From NCBI RefSeq assembly GCF_051622035.1, contig NC_135360.1, forward strand, positions 16,372,501-16,436,500: a stretch of DNA of 64,000 nucleotides, in the 5' to 3' direction. How positions within the stretch are numbered: position 1 is the first letter of the stretch; each line of letters starts with the position of its first letter. Positions 36,092 to 49,299 of this stretch are shown here, piece after piece. Origin of the DNA: Arctopsyche grandis (lineage: Eukaryota; Arthropoda; Insecta; Trichoptera; Hydropsychidae). The notes beneath the pieces are model-generated. The model made no database searches. It worked only from the letters and a program-made list of their open reading frames with translations, and was not told the origin of the DNA. The position numbers were made by a program, and so were the translations under genes.

Positions 36092-36262
36092 TTTCGAGAA
36101 GTCTTAATTTTCAAAGGCGGTCAAGAAGAACTTACGCAATAGAATTCCACAAAACAAGGTTAACACCCTCGGATAACATACAAATACCCCTTGTCGCTTT
36201 TTTATGGAACTCTATTGCGTTAGTTCTCGTTGAGCATCTTTGAAATGATTTTTCTAAGAAAT
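36092..36262. repeat. 171-bp foldback element
   Basis: The arms 36092-36157 and 36198-36262 pair through TTTTCAAAG/CTTTGAAA, AAGAAGAAC, TTACGCAATAGA/TCTATTGCGTTA and ATTCCA/TGGAA, around an unpaired middle of about 40 bases. No coding capacity and no clear target duplication. Confidence 0.65.
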
Positions 36263-36269
36263 TGACAAT

Positions 36270-38380
36270 AGTGCCTCTTTTTTTTGTGACCCATCAGTAG
36301 CCGTCCTTTATTAATTATATCATCAAGCATAATTTTCGAGTTTAAGATTTTGACGTCGCTCAAAATACCAAGAATCCACGGCTCGGACTCCAAAGTCCTG
36401 GTGTTAGCTATGCCTCGAGGTTGTGAGTGAGTCATCGTTGAATTGATTTGCAGCATTGCAGTTGCAGTCGCCTTATCGTGTCCGATTTCCATGCTTTGGA
36501 CAAGTTAATATGATCTATAACGTCTCGTGTGTCCGAGAGAATCCTTTACTTTGCGATGCATGTTACAACGCATAATTACAATTGTATATTTGAGCTATTG
36601 AGTTTGATAGTCACGACGTACATGGATAGTTTGTACGATTATGTCTGATCTGAATCTTCCGTAGACTACTTTCATCTGAGATTTCTTGTAAGCAACCTGT
36701 TTCGCGATTTTGAACGCTTTATTCAACGCAAGTAATGTCATCACAGCATCGTGGAGCAAACATGACAACCTCGTTGGGACTTTTGGATCAGGTGTCAGTA
36801 TTAAAATCTGTCTTTGTCTCTTTTTACTCTATATGTACATATGTATGTTTTTGTCAGAATCAATAGATGAAAATTTTTGTATTTAAATTTAAATAATACT
36901 AAGCCGTTAGTGAAAATATTATTATAAGTGCACTTATTTGTCTGGGTCTCAAGTGACTGGTGAATACAGTTTTATATTATATTTTAGGTGACATTTAACA
37001 TACATGCAATTTTCGTTTACGCTAAAAAAGATAACTTTCATAATAAAATGTTTCGAGTTTAATTATAGAGGTGTTCTCTGAGGCTCCACAGGGGCGCTAA
37101 TTACTTTACTGCTTTTATTTCGTCGCAGTTTCGTTTTGTAGGTGTACAATTTTGTCTCCGTTGTACGATACAAAATACTGTCTCCTCCCTTTTGATTGTC
37201 GTAGCATATTCTTTAAGAATTTACCATCGTTTTTCACAATTTATAGAACAGATTAATGCGTCTCGTCCGCTTTAGTAATATAACAGCGGTCAAACACCGA
37301 AAAAAACTTCAAGGCTACAATTTCCATATTTGCGTTTTAGCACGAACGGAAGTGCGCTAAAGTCTAGCATGTGATCGGTAGGATAATTCGTTAACACCTT
37401 GACTGTCGTCGACACGTCATGTCGTGTGTGAGATAACAGTTAAATATTCACTTGTGTTTGTTGACGTTTCGTCTCATCGCGTTTATCTCGCTTCGAACAC
37501 GAAGTCGGCGAGAGTTGGTAGGTAGGAGCAGTCACACCGAATTTACCACGTTAAGAAACTGGGACAGGTGATGTCGATAAGACGCACACAAATACTACAC
37601 GCACGCTTATTACGTATTCTGTGGGCTGAAAAATGGGAGAAAAAGCTCCTGATACGACACGGGAAGGATTTCAAACGATCGAACGTATGAAATATTGCGG
37701 TTTTCTCTCTCCGAGACGACGGTTTCGACTCGTCGAGACGCTTTTCAGTAAATAGTGTCTGCATATAAAATGTGTATTCAAAGGGTTTTCGCCGAGCAAT
37801 TTGGACCGACTCGGGGGATTCCGGTTGAGATGAAATTACACAAAAAAAGTAATAAAAAAGTTCGACATCATAAAAAGAGAAAACGCGGAAAAATAGGACT
37901 AACATTAATAAAGGTAAAACTGAAATGATGTACAATAAATATCGCATGCCGGATAGTAGTCGGATTACATATAATAAGAAATAAACTAGTAAGAGCAGCT
38001 AATGGGACAAATTATACAATAGAAATAAAAAAGCGCTTGATTATATAAGCACATAAATGGAACTGAAGCGCTGAATAATAAAATGCTGTGTAAATTGTAT
38101 TGCCTCCGACAATATGCCTGTTACAACGAAGAGAGGCAGGTAGCTGATACAGAGTGAACGAAGATATTGAAATGTTGGACGAAGTATTACCAACTATTCA
38201 GCAGTGCTTCTGCAACTTATCGCATCGCCCAGATATCGTGTCGTCTACTTTGACTCATGTCCAGTAGGGCTTTTGGCTCAGCTGTCGCGTATCGCGTTAA
38301 TTACTTCAGTGGTCAAAAATGAAAATATTGGAAGGCAATAAAGGCTTTTATATTTATTGAATACTTAACATACATATATG
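36270..38380. other. Putative intron with a GC-richer patch at 37260-37560
   Basis: No supportable gene. The patch at 37260-37560 is GC-richer and CpG-containing. The 134-codon minus-strand frame at 37543-37947 lacks any family signature and begins without a coding-like context. Confidence 0.35.
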
Positions 38381-38385
38381 TATGT

Positions 38386-38500
38386 CAGTGGTGGGCCGTA
38401 AAAATCTCCCTATTTTTATCGCACAGCCTTACTTACCTGTGTGCTAGCAGCATATAAGGGACTTGGTGACGTCATACCGAGTCCTTTTTTATCTGTGGGA
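38386..38500. mobile_element. Foldback/hAT-like MITE, copy 2 (right end degraded)
   Basis: Matches 28555-28690 from its left end: CAGTGG, then AAATCTCCCT, TTTTTATCGCA and the core GGTGACGTCATACCGAGTCC (copy 1 has GGTGACATCATACCGAGTCC). It has extra bases in the left arm (GTGTGCTAGCAGC) and a right half that diverges after about 38500. Shows that this element is a dispersed family. Confidence 0.65.
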
Positions 38501-38509
38501 CTAGACTAG

Positions 38510-39900
38510 ATGTATATATTTTCTCCATATATGTATGTATTCAATCAAATATGAATTGTAGTTTTATTTTAGAATGTAGAGGGAAGCAAGATAGAAGCGA
38601 GTGCATTGGGCAAACCGAGCAAAGAAAGGTGCGCCTCTAGAATAGGGAAGAATGGAATTGTGTTGAGAAGGCCTTCATCTAATAACGGATGGTGCACGGC
38701 TGATGATTATAAAAAACTGGTTTAGCGCAATCGCCGCACTGCGTCAACAAATATCTGTCGATAGAGCGTCGATTGGTTCCACGTTCGTAAAAAACAATTA
38801 TATGCATCGTGTTAATTAAAAGTATGGACGTGTTGTTTGATTTTTCGCGTAAATGGGGGTAAATAAAAAGGCGAGCGTCGTTTAGTAGTTCTACCCAACC
38901 ACACATCGCACGTACGTGTTAAATTGCGAAAATATTAAAAAATTCCACTAGAATTTTTCTCATGATATTAAATAATACCAAGGCATCGTTGAAATAATTC
39001 CGACGCGTCACTGATCAATCCGACATTGTGTAGATGTAGATACTTGGGGTTGAGGGGCAGGGAGGGGTAGTAGTTGTTTGTGTGTAATTGGAAAAGTCGA
39101 TTTTTATTTGTTGTTATTTATTTTTTGATCGGTATCTTAATTGAAACCGGCCTATCTTCACGCTTGGTTTCACGTCGATTGGACGCTCGTAAAATAAATA
39201 TTAGAAAAAAATTTAAAATAATAAAGAAACTTTGTGGAAAATTCTGATATTGTTTGTAATCGGATACTGCGGGCGTGTTTTGTTGTGTTGGCGCGACATG
39301 TGGTATGCGAAGTTTGCGTATTATGGTTTTAAAAATTAAATTTATCGTATGTACTGTGTATTCTCTGTGATGTGTGGTGAATTTAATATATGAAAGGGGG
39401 AGGGTTTATTGCTGTATGTGTGAGTTATGACCTGCTTCCGGTCGTAATGATGATGCTAAAGCCTTGTCCAGAATGAGAGAAGGTCAAGTTTCGATACTAT
39501 TATATTTTTGTCATTGGTGAATGTTTTTGATGTGCAATCTAAATGAGTGATATTTCGACATTCATAATTTTAAGCGAAACTTAAAATTTGTACAGCAATA
39601 TTTGCATTTAAGTAGTATTAACAATATTTTCTAGAACTCAAAACAGGACAGCTTTTACATAAATTACTCATTTCTTGAAATTGTCAAAAAATGATCAATT
39701 CATGAACTGTGGAGGCCTGTAGCTTTTTTTATAAATTAGTCACTATCATTCTGACATTTCTATATGTGAATGTCATAGCTTTATGTAGATTTAAAACGAC
39801 TATTTAATCAAAACAATAGATTTAATTGGAATTACAAAATTGGGGTGTACCATATTATAGCGTGGACGTGAGGAGGGGTTTACGTGATCGAAGTGAAAGA
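38510..39900. other. Putative intron, nothing recognised
   Basis: AT-rich with patches of G-rich sequence around 39050-39080 and 39395-39410. No exon or repeat boundary identified. Confidence 0.4.
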
Positions 39901-39910
39901 CGCAGCGAGG

Positions 39911-40200
39911 GGTAGTGGAGGTAGTTTATCATTATTCCGTCTACGAGCCAGCTCCAAATGAAGCATCGAACAAATCCGCTGAATATTTATACACAGCGTG
40001 TACTCTCAGCACAGATAGGTCATTGGTCGATGGGTCGCGAGATCTTATTGGCTGTTGCTCGCTAATACGCCGAAGCATTTTTTCCGCGATCAGGTGATTA
40101 TTGCTAGTAAACCAGTGGTTGACGAGCACCAATCACCTAATGTCTACGTTATAATATGCATATAAAGAAATAGGCCATGTCAAAATATTGTTCATGTGGG
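39911..40200 (+). repeat. Dispersed repeat, uninterrupted copy
   Basis: Aligns with 62650-62760 plus 63364-63545. Shared strings include GTGTACTCTCAGCACAGA, TCATTGGTCGATGGGT, TTATTGGCTGTT, GGTAAACCAGTG/AGTAAACCAGTG and CACCAATC. It provides the empty site for the hAT insertion at 62761-63363. Class unknown; not protein-coding. Confidence 0.75.
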
Positions 40201-40209
40201 TTTTTTTTC

Positions 40210-43170
40210 TTTTTTTTTTATATTTTGATTATCGTTGTTTCGTGATTAATCAAATAAATACATATGTTTTAAAATTACATATAATACGCACTGTTGGTAG
40301 CTAGCTATGTTGAGTTCGTATACAAGCAACGGTCAATCGCCTCAGTCTATTGATTAGTTGTTCGTTTATGCCATTCAATCATTAGATAAACAAGTTCGCT
40401 CTTATCCGCTTCATAGTTTTGAAACATCTGTAGACTTTCAAAGTTCTTCAAATGAATATAAGTTCTTCAAACGAATAAGTCAATTACTTGTATTGAAGTT
40501 AAACAGGTCCCAAAATCGCTTCACATCTTGAAAATATTATATTTTAGTATTTTTAAAGATAAAATATGTTGATAATGTTAACGGTTGCGACGTGTGGCTT
40601 TATAAATCGATTTTATACATAGATATTTTTAATTAATCAATTAAGTATCACGGTCACATCAGATTTTCAATTAATCTTCAGATAAATGTTTCGCTTTCTC
40701 GGAATCGGTTTTTCGAAATATTTCGTCGCACTGTCAAAATAAGATATCGAATGAGGAAAATTTCAAAATTGAACGCTTGTCATAAAAAGACGAAACGTTC
40801 GATATATTTGATATGGTTTGAACTAAGTACTTAAAAAGGTGGAAACAATTTTCAGTTGATGTATTCGAATTATGTATCGTCTTTGAAACGTAACTATATC
40901 GAAAAGATTGGTATAATATGGAGTAAAAAACTTAACGTCAAATATTATTATATTTGAAAAAATCATTTTGTAAAAGCCATTTCTTAGATTCCTATGAATT
41001 AAATACGACTTTTCAAGGATCGCGTATATATTTTGAATAATGGCAACCGTAAAAGAATCGATGGAGTACTTTTCGGAATCGCTTTCCCTTTCAATATATC
41101 GACACATACACCCAGATTTTATTTGGACTGGCCATAAATAATGGCCGAGCCGTCGAGACTGAGTTTTATAGCGTATAAAAATGTATCGTCGCTGGGGTTT
41201 TTTTAACCCCATCATCCTACCTAGGTCGAGCACGCGCGCTCCACCTCCCCGTATAATGCATTAAAGCAATTGAAATTCGAACGGTGAATTGAGTCGTCTT
41301 TGTTTTTGAGCGACCAGCGAACTAAACAATGGGAATAAGTCCAATTACATCATTGTTTACCAGGCGGGAAGAGGTCGTCTTTCCTCGCATCCGAGAAAAA
41401 TGAAGCCGTATAAACGGCAGGGAAAACAAGCAATTTTCCCCTCTTTATGGCGCGATAAAACGACTCGAAGATTTTCTAATACACATTATTTTATTTTTTA
41501 TGACATTTTATGATACGTTTAATTTTTTATTTATATATACATATATTTTGATCCCATTAAGAGTGTGCGTTGAATACATACAAATGATTTTATAATGCTA
41601 TAAATTACTATTTAATATTTTATTATGATACATTTCGTGTTGTCTATGCCTTTGACAAAGATTCACGTCGTTTGCGCGGATTTATTATTATTACTATCAT
41701 TATTATATATTGTCCGAATTTGTCTCTCCGCTTGGTTTTTTATTATTTATTATTTTATTTCGAGCTGTTGTATTGTATTGTATACATTTGATACAACATA
41801 ACGATATCGCTCGCAGCGCGTACAAGATTAGGATAAAATGTTGTGCTAGTACGTGTTGCACGGATTTGTCTCCGGTAATTCACTGTCCCGTGTGTTGTTG
41901 TTGTTGCTTGTTTGTTTGTATATGATATAATGCGGCTTGATTAACCTTTTACACTGCCTACGTGTATTATATACTATACGCTATATTGTTTGCGTTGTAT
42001 TTTTGGCCGCCTTTGATGTGGATTTAAATCGACCCTTACAATTTCATTCCTGTATTTTTTGAAGGCTTCGTGCTTTTTTGGTTGTCTTTCTCGGCCCCAC
42101 CTTTACGTGTGAGATTTACTTCGGTATTTCGGTAAGACGATTTTGGGACTAAAGATAAACAGATTTATTTTAATGGATTTAAAAAAAAATTCAGATGGAT
42201 TGTTCAAATTTGACTTCAACGTTATGAGGCTGTTGGATAATAGAATTGACCCACTTCAGTAATTTTTGACATCGCAGAATTGTGAAGGTAGGAAACGGTA
42301 GCATTCGTATATATGTATACATTTTGCGTTGTTTATTATGATTAAATTTCATGAGTGTGCTTTTTATACCGTACAAAAGAGACTCGTGGTGCCAAAAGTT
42401 ACTCGTATGGGCTAGTTTTAAATATTAGACATAACTATGTCCGTGTTTATGTCGAAAAAGTATACCTAAATAGTTTTTGTCTTATTTAAAATAACGAAGG
42501 TTAACCCTCGTCACTTGTGTGATTAAAGGCTTTCATTTGAATATGTTAATTTCAACCATTTCTCAATTATGTATGTGTGTATTTTTAACCAGAATGTATT
42601 ACATATATAATGTTTTGCATAATAAATATAATATGAATTCTATAGATATTGAAAGGGATCTAAAACTTTGTAAATTTAAAATATAATTATGTACCAAAGT
42701 TACTTTTTGTTTGAATTTTATATTATTCAGTGTTTTATTGAATTGAAAAGGAGTCGTAACATATATGAATATGCATTTATTAAATTGTTTTTGAATTAAT
42801 CGCTATATATAGAAGTATCTATTCGTTTTCTTATAGGGAGTAATTGTTTCCCTATTAGGAAAGACTCGTATGTGTATACATTTGGTAATACAAAAATTAT
42901 TGTGTTGTGGGCTATTATGGACTGATTCAAATGAAAATTATTACTTGGCTTATTCGATTACTCGAGTGACCCAAATAAAATTTAAATGATTTCTACATTT
43001 TTGTTTCGTAAATGATGTTTATGATTAGTTATTTTCGTTAACGATAATTGCTGCTCGTTTGGAATAAGCTGATGTGTCAAGTGTGATCTTCATCTGGTTC
43101 GAAATTTGTTTACATTCCTCCGTTTTTTTTTTACATTATCGATCAATTTTTCGGGTGATGATTCAATGTT
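40210..43170. other. Putative intron; possible homeodomain-site cluster near 41.1-41.5 kb
   Basis: No supportable gene. A repeat-poor stretch at 41120-41460 holds several TTTAT(G/A)-type sites, including the symmetric GGCCATAAATAATGGCC and TTTATGGCGCGATAAAAC. The remainder is AT-rich. Confidence 0.35.
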
Positions 43171-43173
43171 TAA

Positions 43174-43730
43174 AATAAAATCAGGGTTGCGGAGTTGAAG
43201 TCGAAGTCGCGGAATCGTGGCATTTCAAGCGGATTCAGAGTCAGAGCCGTAAAATTCAACCGACTGCGACTCCTTTATTTATTTATTAATTCTTTAAATA
43301 GTTGCTATTTTCTATTAAATAGATAGTATTACAGTATTTGTCAACTAGTCTCAAATTTTATTGAAGTAAACTACTAATAAATTTAATAATTTCTTTATAA
43401 AAATCCTGAATTTAAATTACAGTGTTGTGGCCATAACGATTTTTTCCTCCGTCTCATATTTTTTTTATTTAATTGATTAGTTTGTGTATGAAATTCATAA
43501 ACATTTTTACTTTTTTTATTTATGTCTATTATATTTCATAACCATTAATTCAATAATGTGGGTTTACATTACATTGCTTTAATATTTTACATTTTGACAA
43601 TCGCTATTATTTATATTACCAAGAATTTTATACGTTGGCGAAGTTTAAAGTCGTTGTTACTAAAATCGTTCAAGTCGGAGTCGGGGTCGAAGCGTAAGTT
43701 TTGTAGCGACTCCAGAGCTCTGGTTAAAAT
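43174..43730. mobile_element. MITE with GGAGTCG-rich ends, copy 1
   Basis: Starts CAGGGTTGCGGAGTTGAAG at 43182. The right end (to 43722), read on the minus strand, is CAGAGCTCTGGAGTCGC. Flanking octamers AATAAAAT (43174-43181) and GTTAAAAT (43723-43730) match at 6 of 8, compatible with an aged hAT-type 8-bp duplication. Subterminal AGTCGAAGTCG and AGTCGGAGTCGG repeats are characteristic. A relative lies at 54554-54892. Confidence 0.5.
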
Positions 43731-43739
43731 TGTGTGGAA

Positions 43740-45160
43740 AATTGCGCCATGTGACTATACAACAGTCTTCTCTTAATTTTAAATTTTATGTACATATATA
43801 TACTCTCTTAATTATTTTAAAACGTAATTGAATTATTATTTTCTACCTGTTTACAACTTATTGCAATCCTCACTTCCGATTCTCAGAAGTTCTCGAGTTT
43901 TTTAATTAATATATCGTTATGGAATTCACGATGCTGATAATTAATAAAAACATCAAATTGTTTGTCTATTAATTTCATTAGTCATTAAAATTTGCTAATG
44001 AATGGGGAGGGAGAGTCAATTTATCCATAATTTAATATTATATTTTTATTGATAATTCAGTCTGAATGCCTCGCAACTTTCACAGTTTCAAATTTAACAC
44101 AGTAAAAAGAAAAGGATGACGAATAAGATCTGCATATTGAAACTTCCTCGCTGAAATATTTTTTGACTTGATGATTCTTTTTCGTATTTGGCCGAACTAC
44201 GACTAATTGGTATTTCTCGGGGAAGGAATTTATTTGTGTGTCTATTTAAACGTTCAATTTTAAAAGAAAATCCCTCTTCAGCTAGCAGACAGACGATGGG
44301 TTTATCTATATTTTTTCGCGTGAGTTGCGTATTAGCGCGATGACCCAATTCTCGGGTTATCCTTTGCCAACGCTGGCGAACTTCGCTCGACACGAATTAG
44401 TCACGATTACGCAAACGGATGAGGGGTTGTCGACACCTGCGTCGAATTGACGACCCATGGCCGACGACCACGCGAACACCCCTCCACGTGGCCTCGTAAT
44501 TGTCCGAGGGAAAATCAATCGCCACCCGCACCACCCTCCAATGGTGTCAGACTTGTTACCGTCTTCTCGCCTATCGATCGCTACTCCGCGAACTTCGGCC
44601 TGTCGATCGCCGCTCCTCAAACTTTGCCTCCGCGGCTCGTCAAAGTCCTTCGCCAATTAAAAAGTTGCCGATGCTTTCACACGCGCCCTACCACCCCCTC
44701 ACCTCCCCTTACACGCCCACGTCCCCGGTTCCCGCCATTGAGATAAGTTCGCGTCTCAATTATAGTTTCACTCCGAAGGAACTCTTTGTGTGCAAGTTTC
44801 GGGTGTGCCTAAATTGTTATTATCGTTGAAAATCGCAGGACTTTTTTCCCCGTAGGCGTGTTTTTGCACGAATTTTCACGGTTCGTTTGTTTTGTTTGGA
44901 CGAACCGTTTGGGATTTGCTTGTCGTTTGATGTGTGACGGTTGGTTAATCGGCTAATCGGTGAAAGTGCTCCCGGACGGTCGAGGCTGATAGAAATGTGG
45001 AATTGAACTGTTTTTGAATTGATTAAATACCTTTAGGATTTATATAGATAATGTTTGCTCAAGTTCTTTCATCTCTACCATAAGTAATTTAAATACGAAC
45101 TTTAATAAGTTTGGCTGTATACTATACAAAAAGCTAAATATATAAATCCATTAAATAGAA
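43740..45160. other. Putative intron with GC-rich patch at 44300-44960
   Basis: The GC- and CpG-rich block at 44300-44960 is open in several frames on both strands, which reflects composition. I found no conserved domain and no convincing splice pair, so I do not call an exon. It may be regulatory. Confidence 0.35.
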
Positions 45161-45172
45161 CTATGTATATAC

Positions 45173-46471
45173 TAGGCCCTAGTATATTACGATAAATTTA
45201 CCGTAATATCCGAAATGTTTTTTAATCAATTACCGGTATACCGGTAAATTACCGGATTTTTCAATTTCAAACGAGCTCCTTTTTTTTACTAAATATATTT
45301 ACATATAAAACCAAATGCTAATTAGCATTATTTATTACATACTAGTGTTTTTACCCAGCGTCGCTCGGTCTTTGTAATATAAACAGCTTAATTATTTGTT
45401 TTCGATGTTACCAAGAAACATTACATACATACATATATATGTAGTTACAAAGTCTCTTTCGAAATTATATATTAGATATACTATGATATATTGCCCAAAA
45501 AGGGTAGTTTAAAGAGTGGTAATGAATTCTTTGAAAATTAACATTTTATAAAGGATTTTTTTATTCGTCGTTTAAAAAATTACGACGAGAATATATTATA
45601 TATTTTTTGGTTGCTATATGCTTTTTATTATTACGAAATTATGTTCACAATACATCTTATATTTTAATAGCTACTGGATCTACTTCTATTTTATAATTTT
45701 AATTAAAATTTTCCTAGTGTATATTATTCTAATGTTAATATAAAACATAATAGGAAAAAGAGCTCAAAAACCTACTTACAATTATTATAAATAAATGCTC
45801 GTAATACATCTAATGCATAATATTAAAAGACTCTCTAAAGTCGATGACCTAAAGCAGATTGTTTTTAGGTAATCTGTGTTTACGCCTGAAGGGTATATAC
45901 ATTTTGTTGTAATCACCGAGACTCTTCACAAGTGTGTTAGTTAGGTTATTAGTGATTCTGTCATATAATCTACTGGTGAGTTTTTTTAGTAATGTCTGCA
46001 ATGACGAGAATATAATGTATTCACACTCTCCTCCGATTGTGATTTAATTTTTCCAGCATTTTTTTTTTCAGTTTTATTTCCTTTCTCACGTTTTTTTCTT
46101 CTGGGTAGGTTCCTTTTCTGACTGACTACATTTTTATTTCTAATCGGTAAACTGAAGCCTTTCTTTTACTGACAACGCACTTTTAGTCGTTGATGCAACT
46201 AGTGCAACATCATCATCCGAATCTGATACTGATGTACTATGTACATTTTACTTGTAAATCCGTTGTACATATAACTTCTACTATTATTTTCAATGTCGTA
46301 TACATTTTTTTCTCCTGGGTGAAGCACTGGGTCGGACCAGTTTTGTCCCATGATAAAATACAGAAGTGGAATTTAATGAAACAGCGATTATGTTTTGTCG
46401 ATTTACCGGTAAAAGTAATAATTTACCGATAAATTACCGAGCTATTTTTCGGGCCATTAATGGACTCCCTA
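45173..46471. mobile_element. Non-autonomous hAT-like element (about 1.3 kb), TTACCGGTAA-rich ends
   Basis: Both termini begin TAGG when read inward. Subterminal palindromes TTACCGGTAAATTACCGG (left) and TTTACCGGTAAA..TTACCG (right) mirror each other. The minus strand at about 46155-46240 keeps a short coding vestige with an acidic run (SDSDDDVALVAS). Another dispersed repeat is nested at 45618-45777. Flanks GTATATAC and GTACTTGC agree at only 5 of 8. Assignment is moderate. Confidence 0.45.
45618..45777 (-). repeat. Dispersed AT-rich repeat, inverted copy
   Basis: Reverse complement closely matches 9307-9489, including AAGATGTATTGTGAACATAA and CGTAATAATAAAAAGCAT. It is nested inside the hAT-like element at 45173-46471. 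Confidence 0.7.
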
Positions 46472-46479
46472 GTACTTGC

Positions 46480-48950
46480 ATTTCAATGTGTTTGTTAACT
46501 TTTACTATTGAAATTATCTTACATTTTTATCATTCGTTTGCTATCTTATCGTAAAAGCGGCTAAACGCATTTGATATTATAATACTATCATATATGTAAT
46601 ATCGTTATCTCTTTAGTCTACCTATATAATTAGTAGTTTTTCTAGCCTGTCAACGTTGCCTCACATTTCATTCTACCCAAAAATTTATTTTTTGCTTTTA
46701 TAATTCTAATGCGTTGTTGAATTAAATTGAGTTTATTTGAAATTGAATAATGTTTTTCCGCAACCCCGCTTTCGCTTAGCCTAGTTAGTTGGTTGTTTAA
46801 AATGGCGAAACCCACCCCGTTCGACTTGTTGCGTAATAACTCTTTCGGCGCGCAATACCTAATTTCGTTTTTCTTTTCTCGTTGCTCTCACTTCCGGTCC
46901 CTGTCTTTTGGCGTATTGAAAAATCGAACGAATTAAATTAAAATTCGTCGACCGCAAACGAGCTTTTCACCTACCCCAATTTTCATCGTTAAAATTTCAG
47001 CTTTATTGTCATTTGTCGACATACTATGCGATAGCGTACTACGTTCGCTGCTTTTCGCTCTTTTTTTATTTTTATGCGTCAAAGACAGACTTTCCTCATC
47101 TCTTCTCCTCTTCCTACGTATCTCTTTTGTATTGAAATTTTACTCCCTCATCCCTTCTCACGAATCGCTAGCACACCTCTTCTCTTTCTCGACAAAACGA
47201 ATCGTTCGCGTTTAATTCACAAAAGCCTCGCAGAAAACGTCGACGTCGTGACTGATTCGCCAGATTTACCTCGTATTATTATTGTGTATACATCTATGAA
47301 TTTACTTTTTTTCCCTCCTCTTTCTCGGCATAGTATAAATTAATTTCGCTTTCGAATAAATTAAAATAAATTGGTACGTTCGCCGTTCTGTGTGCCGGCT
47401 CGGATAGAATTTGGGGCCAACTCAAGGTTGTATTTTTCCCTCGACGATCAATTTTTCTTTGTGACGGAAAATTTTTCAACCCCTTCAATCTACGCCGTAT
47501 CCTTCAGGTTGCCAACCGGGTATTTTTATTATACTCTGAGTGAATTACTCTCAAAGTAAATATTAATAATGCACGAAGAAGGGAAATTCGAATGTGGTTG
47601 TATATAGTATTATCTTATATATGTTACATATAATGTAAAATGGATATAACACATGGTTGCTCGGTTGAAAGATACGTTGTACTGTACTGAATATGAATCT
47701 GTTAAGTTCATCAAGAATACAAGAACAGACCTCGAAATCTCATTATGGTGCTTTCATACATACAATATATGTATTATTATACTTATATAGGTATATATTC
47801 AGACACGAGCAAATGGAAAATGTGTCACTGATTTACTTTTTATTTTTTGCACGAATTCTGAATTTCATTGCGAGCCTCACGTTAAATCTCTATTCAGCCG
47901 CGTATAATATAAATTTGAAAACCACAAAACGCTTTCAGAATTGGGGTATATATTTATGAGTCCCTTACGAGCTGTTATTATCGCGCGTTCTTTTGTATGC
48001 ATATTAATTGCAAAATTTAACAATCTTTTTATATTATTATCATATACTTACATATTTTTTTTCGAAGGAGGTGTGCGCTTTTCCAACTTGCTATGTTTAA
48101 ATTTATCGTCGCTATGTGTGGGTACATACATACACACATACATATTTTGCAATACCTGGTATGACTCTTCTCGCGGATCGCATATTGAATTACGTAGTGT
48201 GTATTGAATCGATATGTGGTCTCCTTGACTTATTTTCAGTAGAGTACATATATGTATGTATATTCAGATATGTACGTATTTATAGATTGCAAAATATTAA
48301 ATGCGTCCGTTAGCGAAAAATGAATTTCAACGACAGTTAACGAACTGACGAAAGCGATTTTATATATAGGTACGCTTGTTTCCCAAAGGTGAGAACGTCG
48401 TATTTCCCTTCGATTTCCTGTTTAAATTCAATATTTGATGAGAAATTTCCCCGAGGGATTTCGTTCGTATGTATGAATACCGGATTAGTATTAATCAAGA
48501 ATAAAAACGATTCATCGTTGGATGTATCGAATCAAATAAATTATTTTTCTATGATAAAAATTATCTTCTTATTTAATTTTCTATACGAGACAAATTGGAT
48601 GATAGAACATTTTTGAAGTTTTTCCAAATACAGATTCCTAAGGGGACCGTTTGATTCCTGAATGGAATTTACTCTTTTTCATAAATTGGACAGTCCTCAG
48701 TCGTGTCTGTTATTTTATTACAAGGCTATTATTATTATTATTTTATTACTATCTCTCACTTAGCAAATGATTCAGGCAATATTCCTACATTTTTCCGATC
48801 GGTTTGAAACTTTGCCATTTTGCGCGGTTTTTTTTTTACATACGTACATACATCATATGTGCCATCACAGGATTTACCCCAAGTCGACACATATGGTTAG
48901 ATTCATTTTTGAACAAAAGTACTAACAATTTTAAAACAACAGTACATATA
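46480..48950. other. Putative intron with GC-richer patch at 46790-47270
   Basis: No exon I can support. The 46790-47270 segment is pyrimidine-rich with CpGs and includes AAAATGGCG at 46800. The several overlapping plus-strand frames at 47006-48616 have no family signature. Confidence 0.35.
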
Positions 48951-48964
48951 ATATAAACAGAGAC

Positions 48965-49290
48965 ATTTTATTTATTTATGGACAATCAACAAATTTCTTG
49001 ATACACAGCAAATTTGTGAAAAATATATTTTGTAGGTAGTTATTTATTTTATAAGATTCAACAAATTCGCGATGCTAATAAGTCGAATTCGCGAGCAACC
49101 GAGGAGAAAAATTCCGATTTATTAAAACCATCCAAACAATTAAACTAGAATGCTATCTACTGGTATGCAATATGTCTACCAGTGCACTACGCTGTTATCT
49201 AGCATCTAACAAGTTTTCAGCATGTTTTCAATGGCCTGATTTAAGTGATATGGTTTCACTGACTGAGTTGGAAAAAGTATTCTTCTACTA
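48965..49290 (-). mobile_element. Probable LINE 3' end remnant
   Basis: On the minus strand the segment ends in TTGTCCATAAATAAATAAA, an (AAATA/AATA) tail like that of the LINE at 25435-25450. The body is non-coding. Called from the tail style only. Confidence 0.3.
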
Positions 49291-49299
49291 ATTAAAGTA

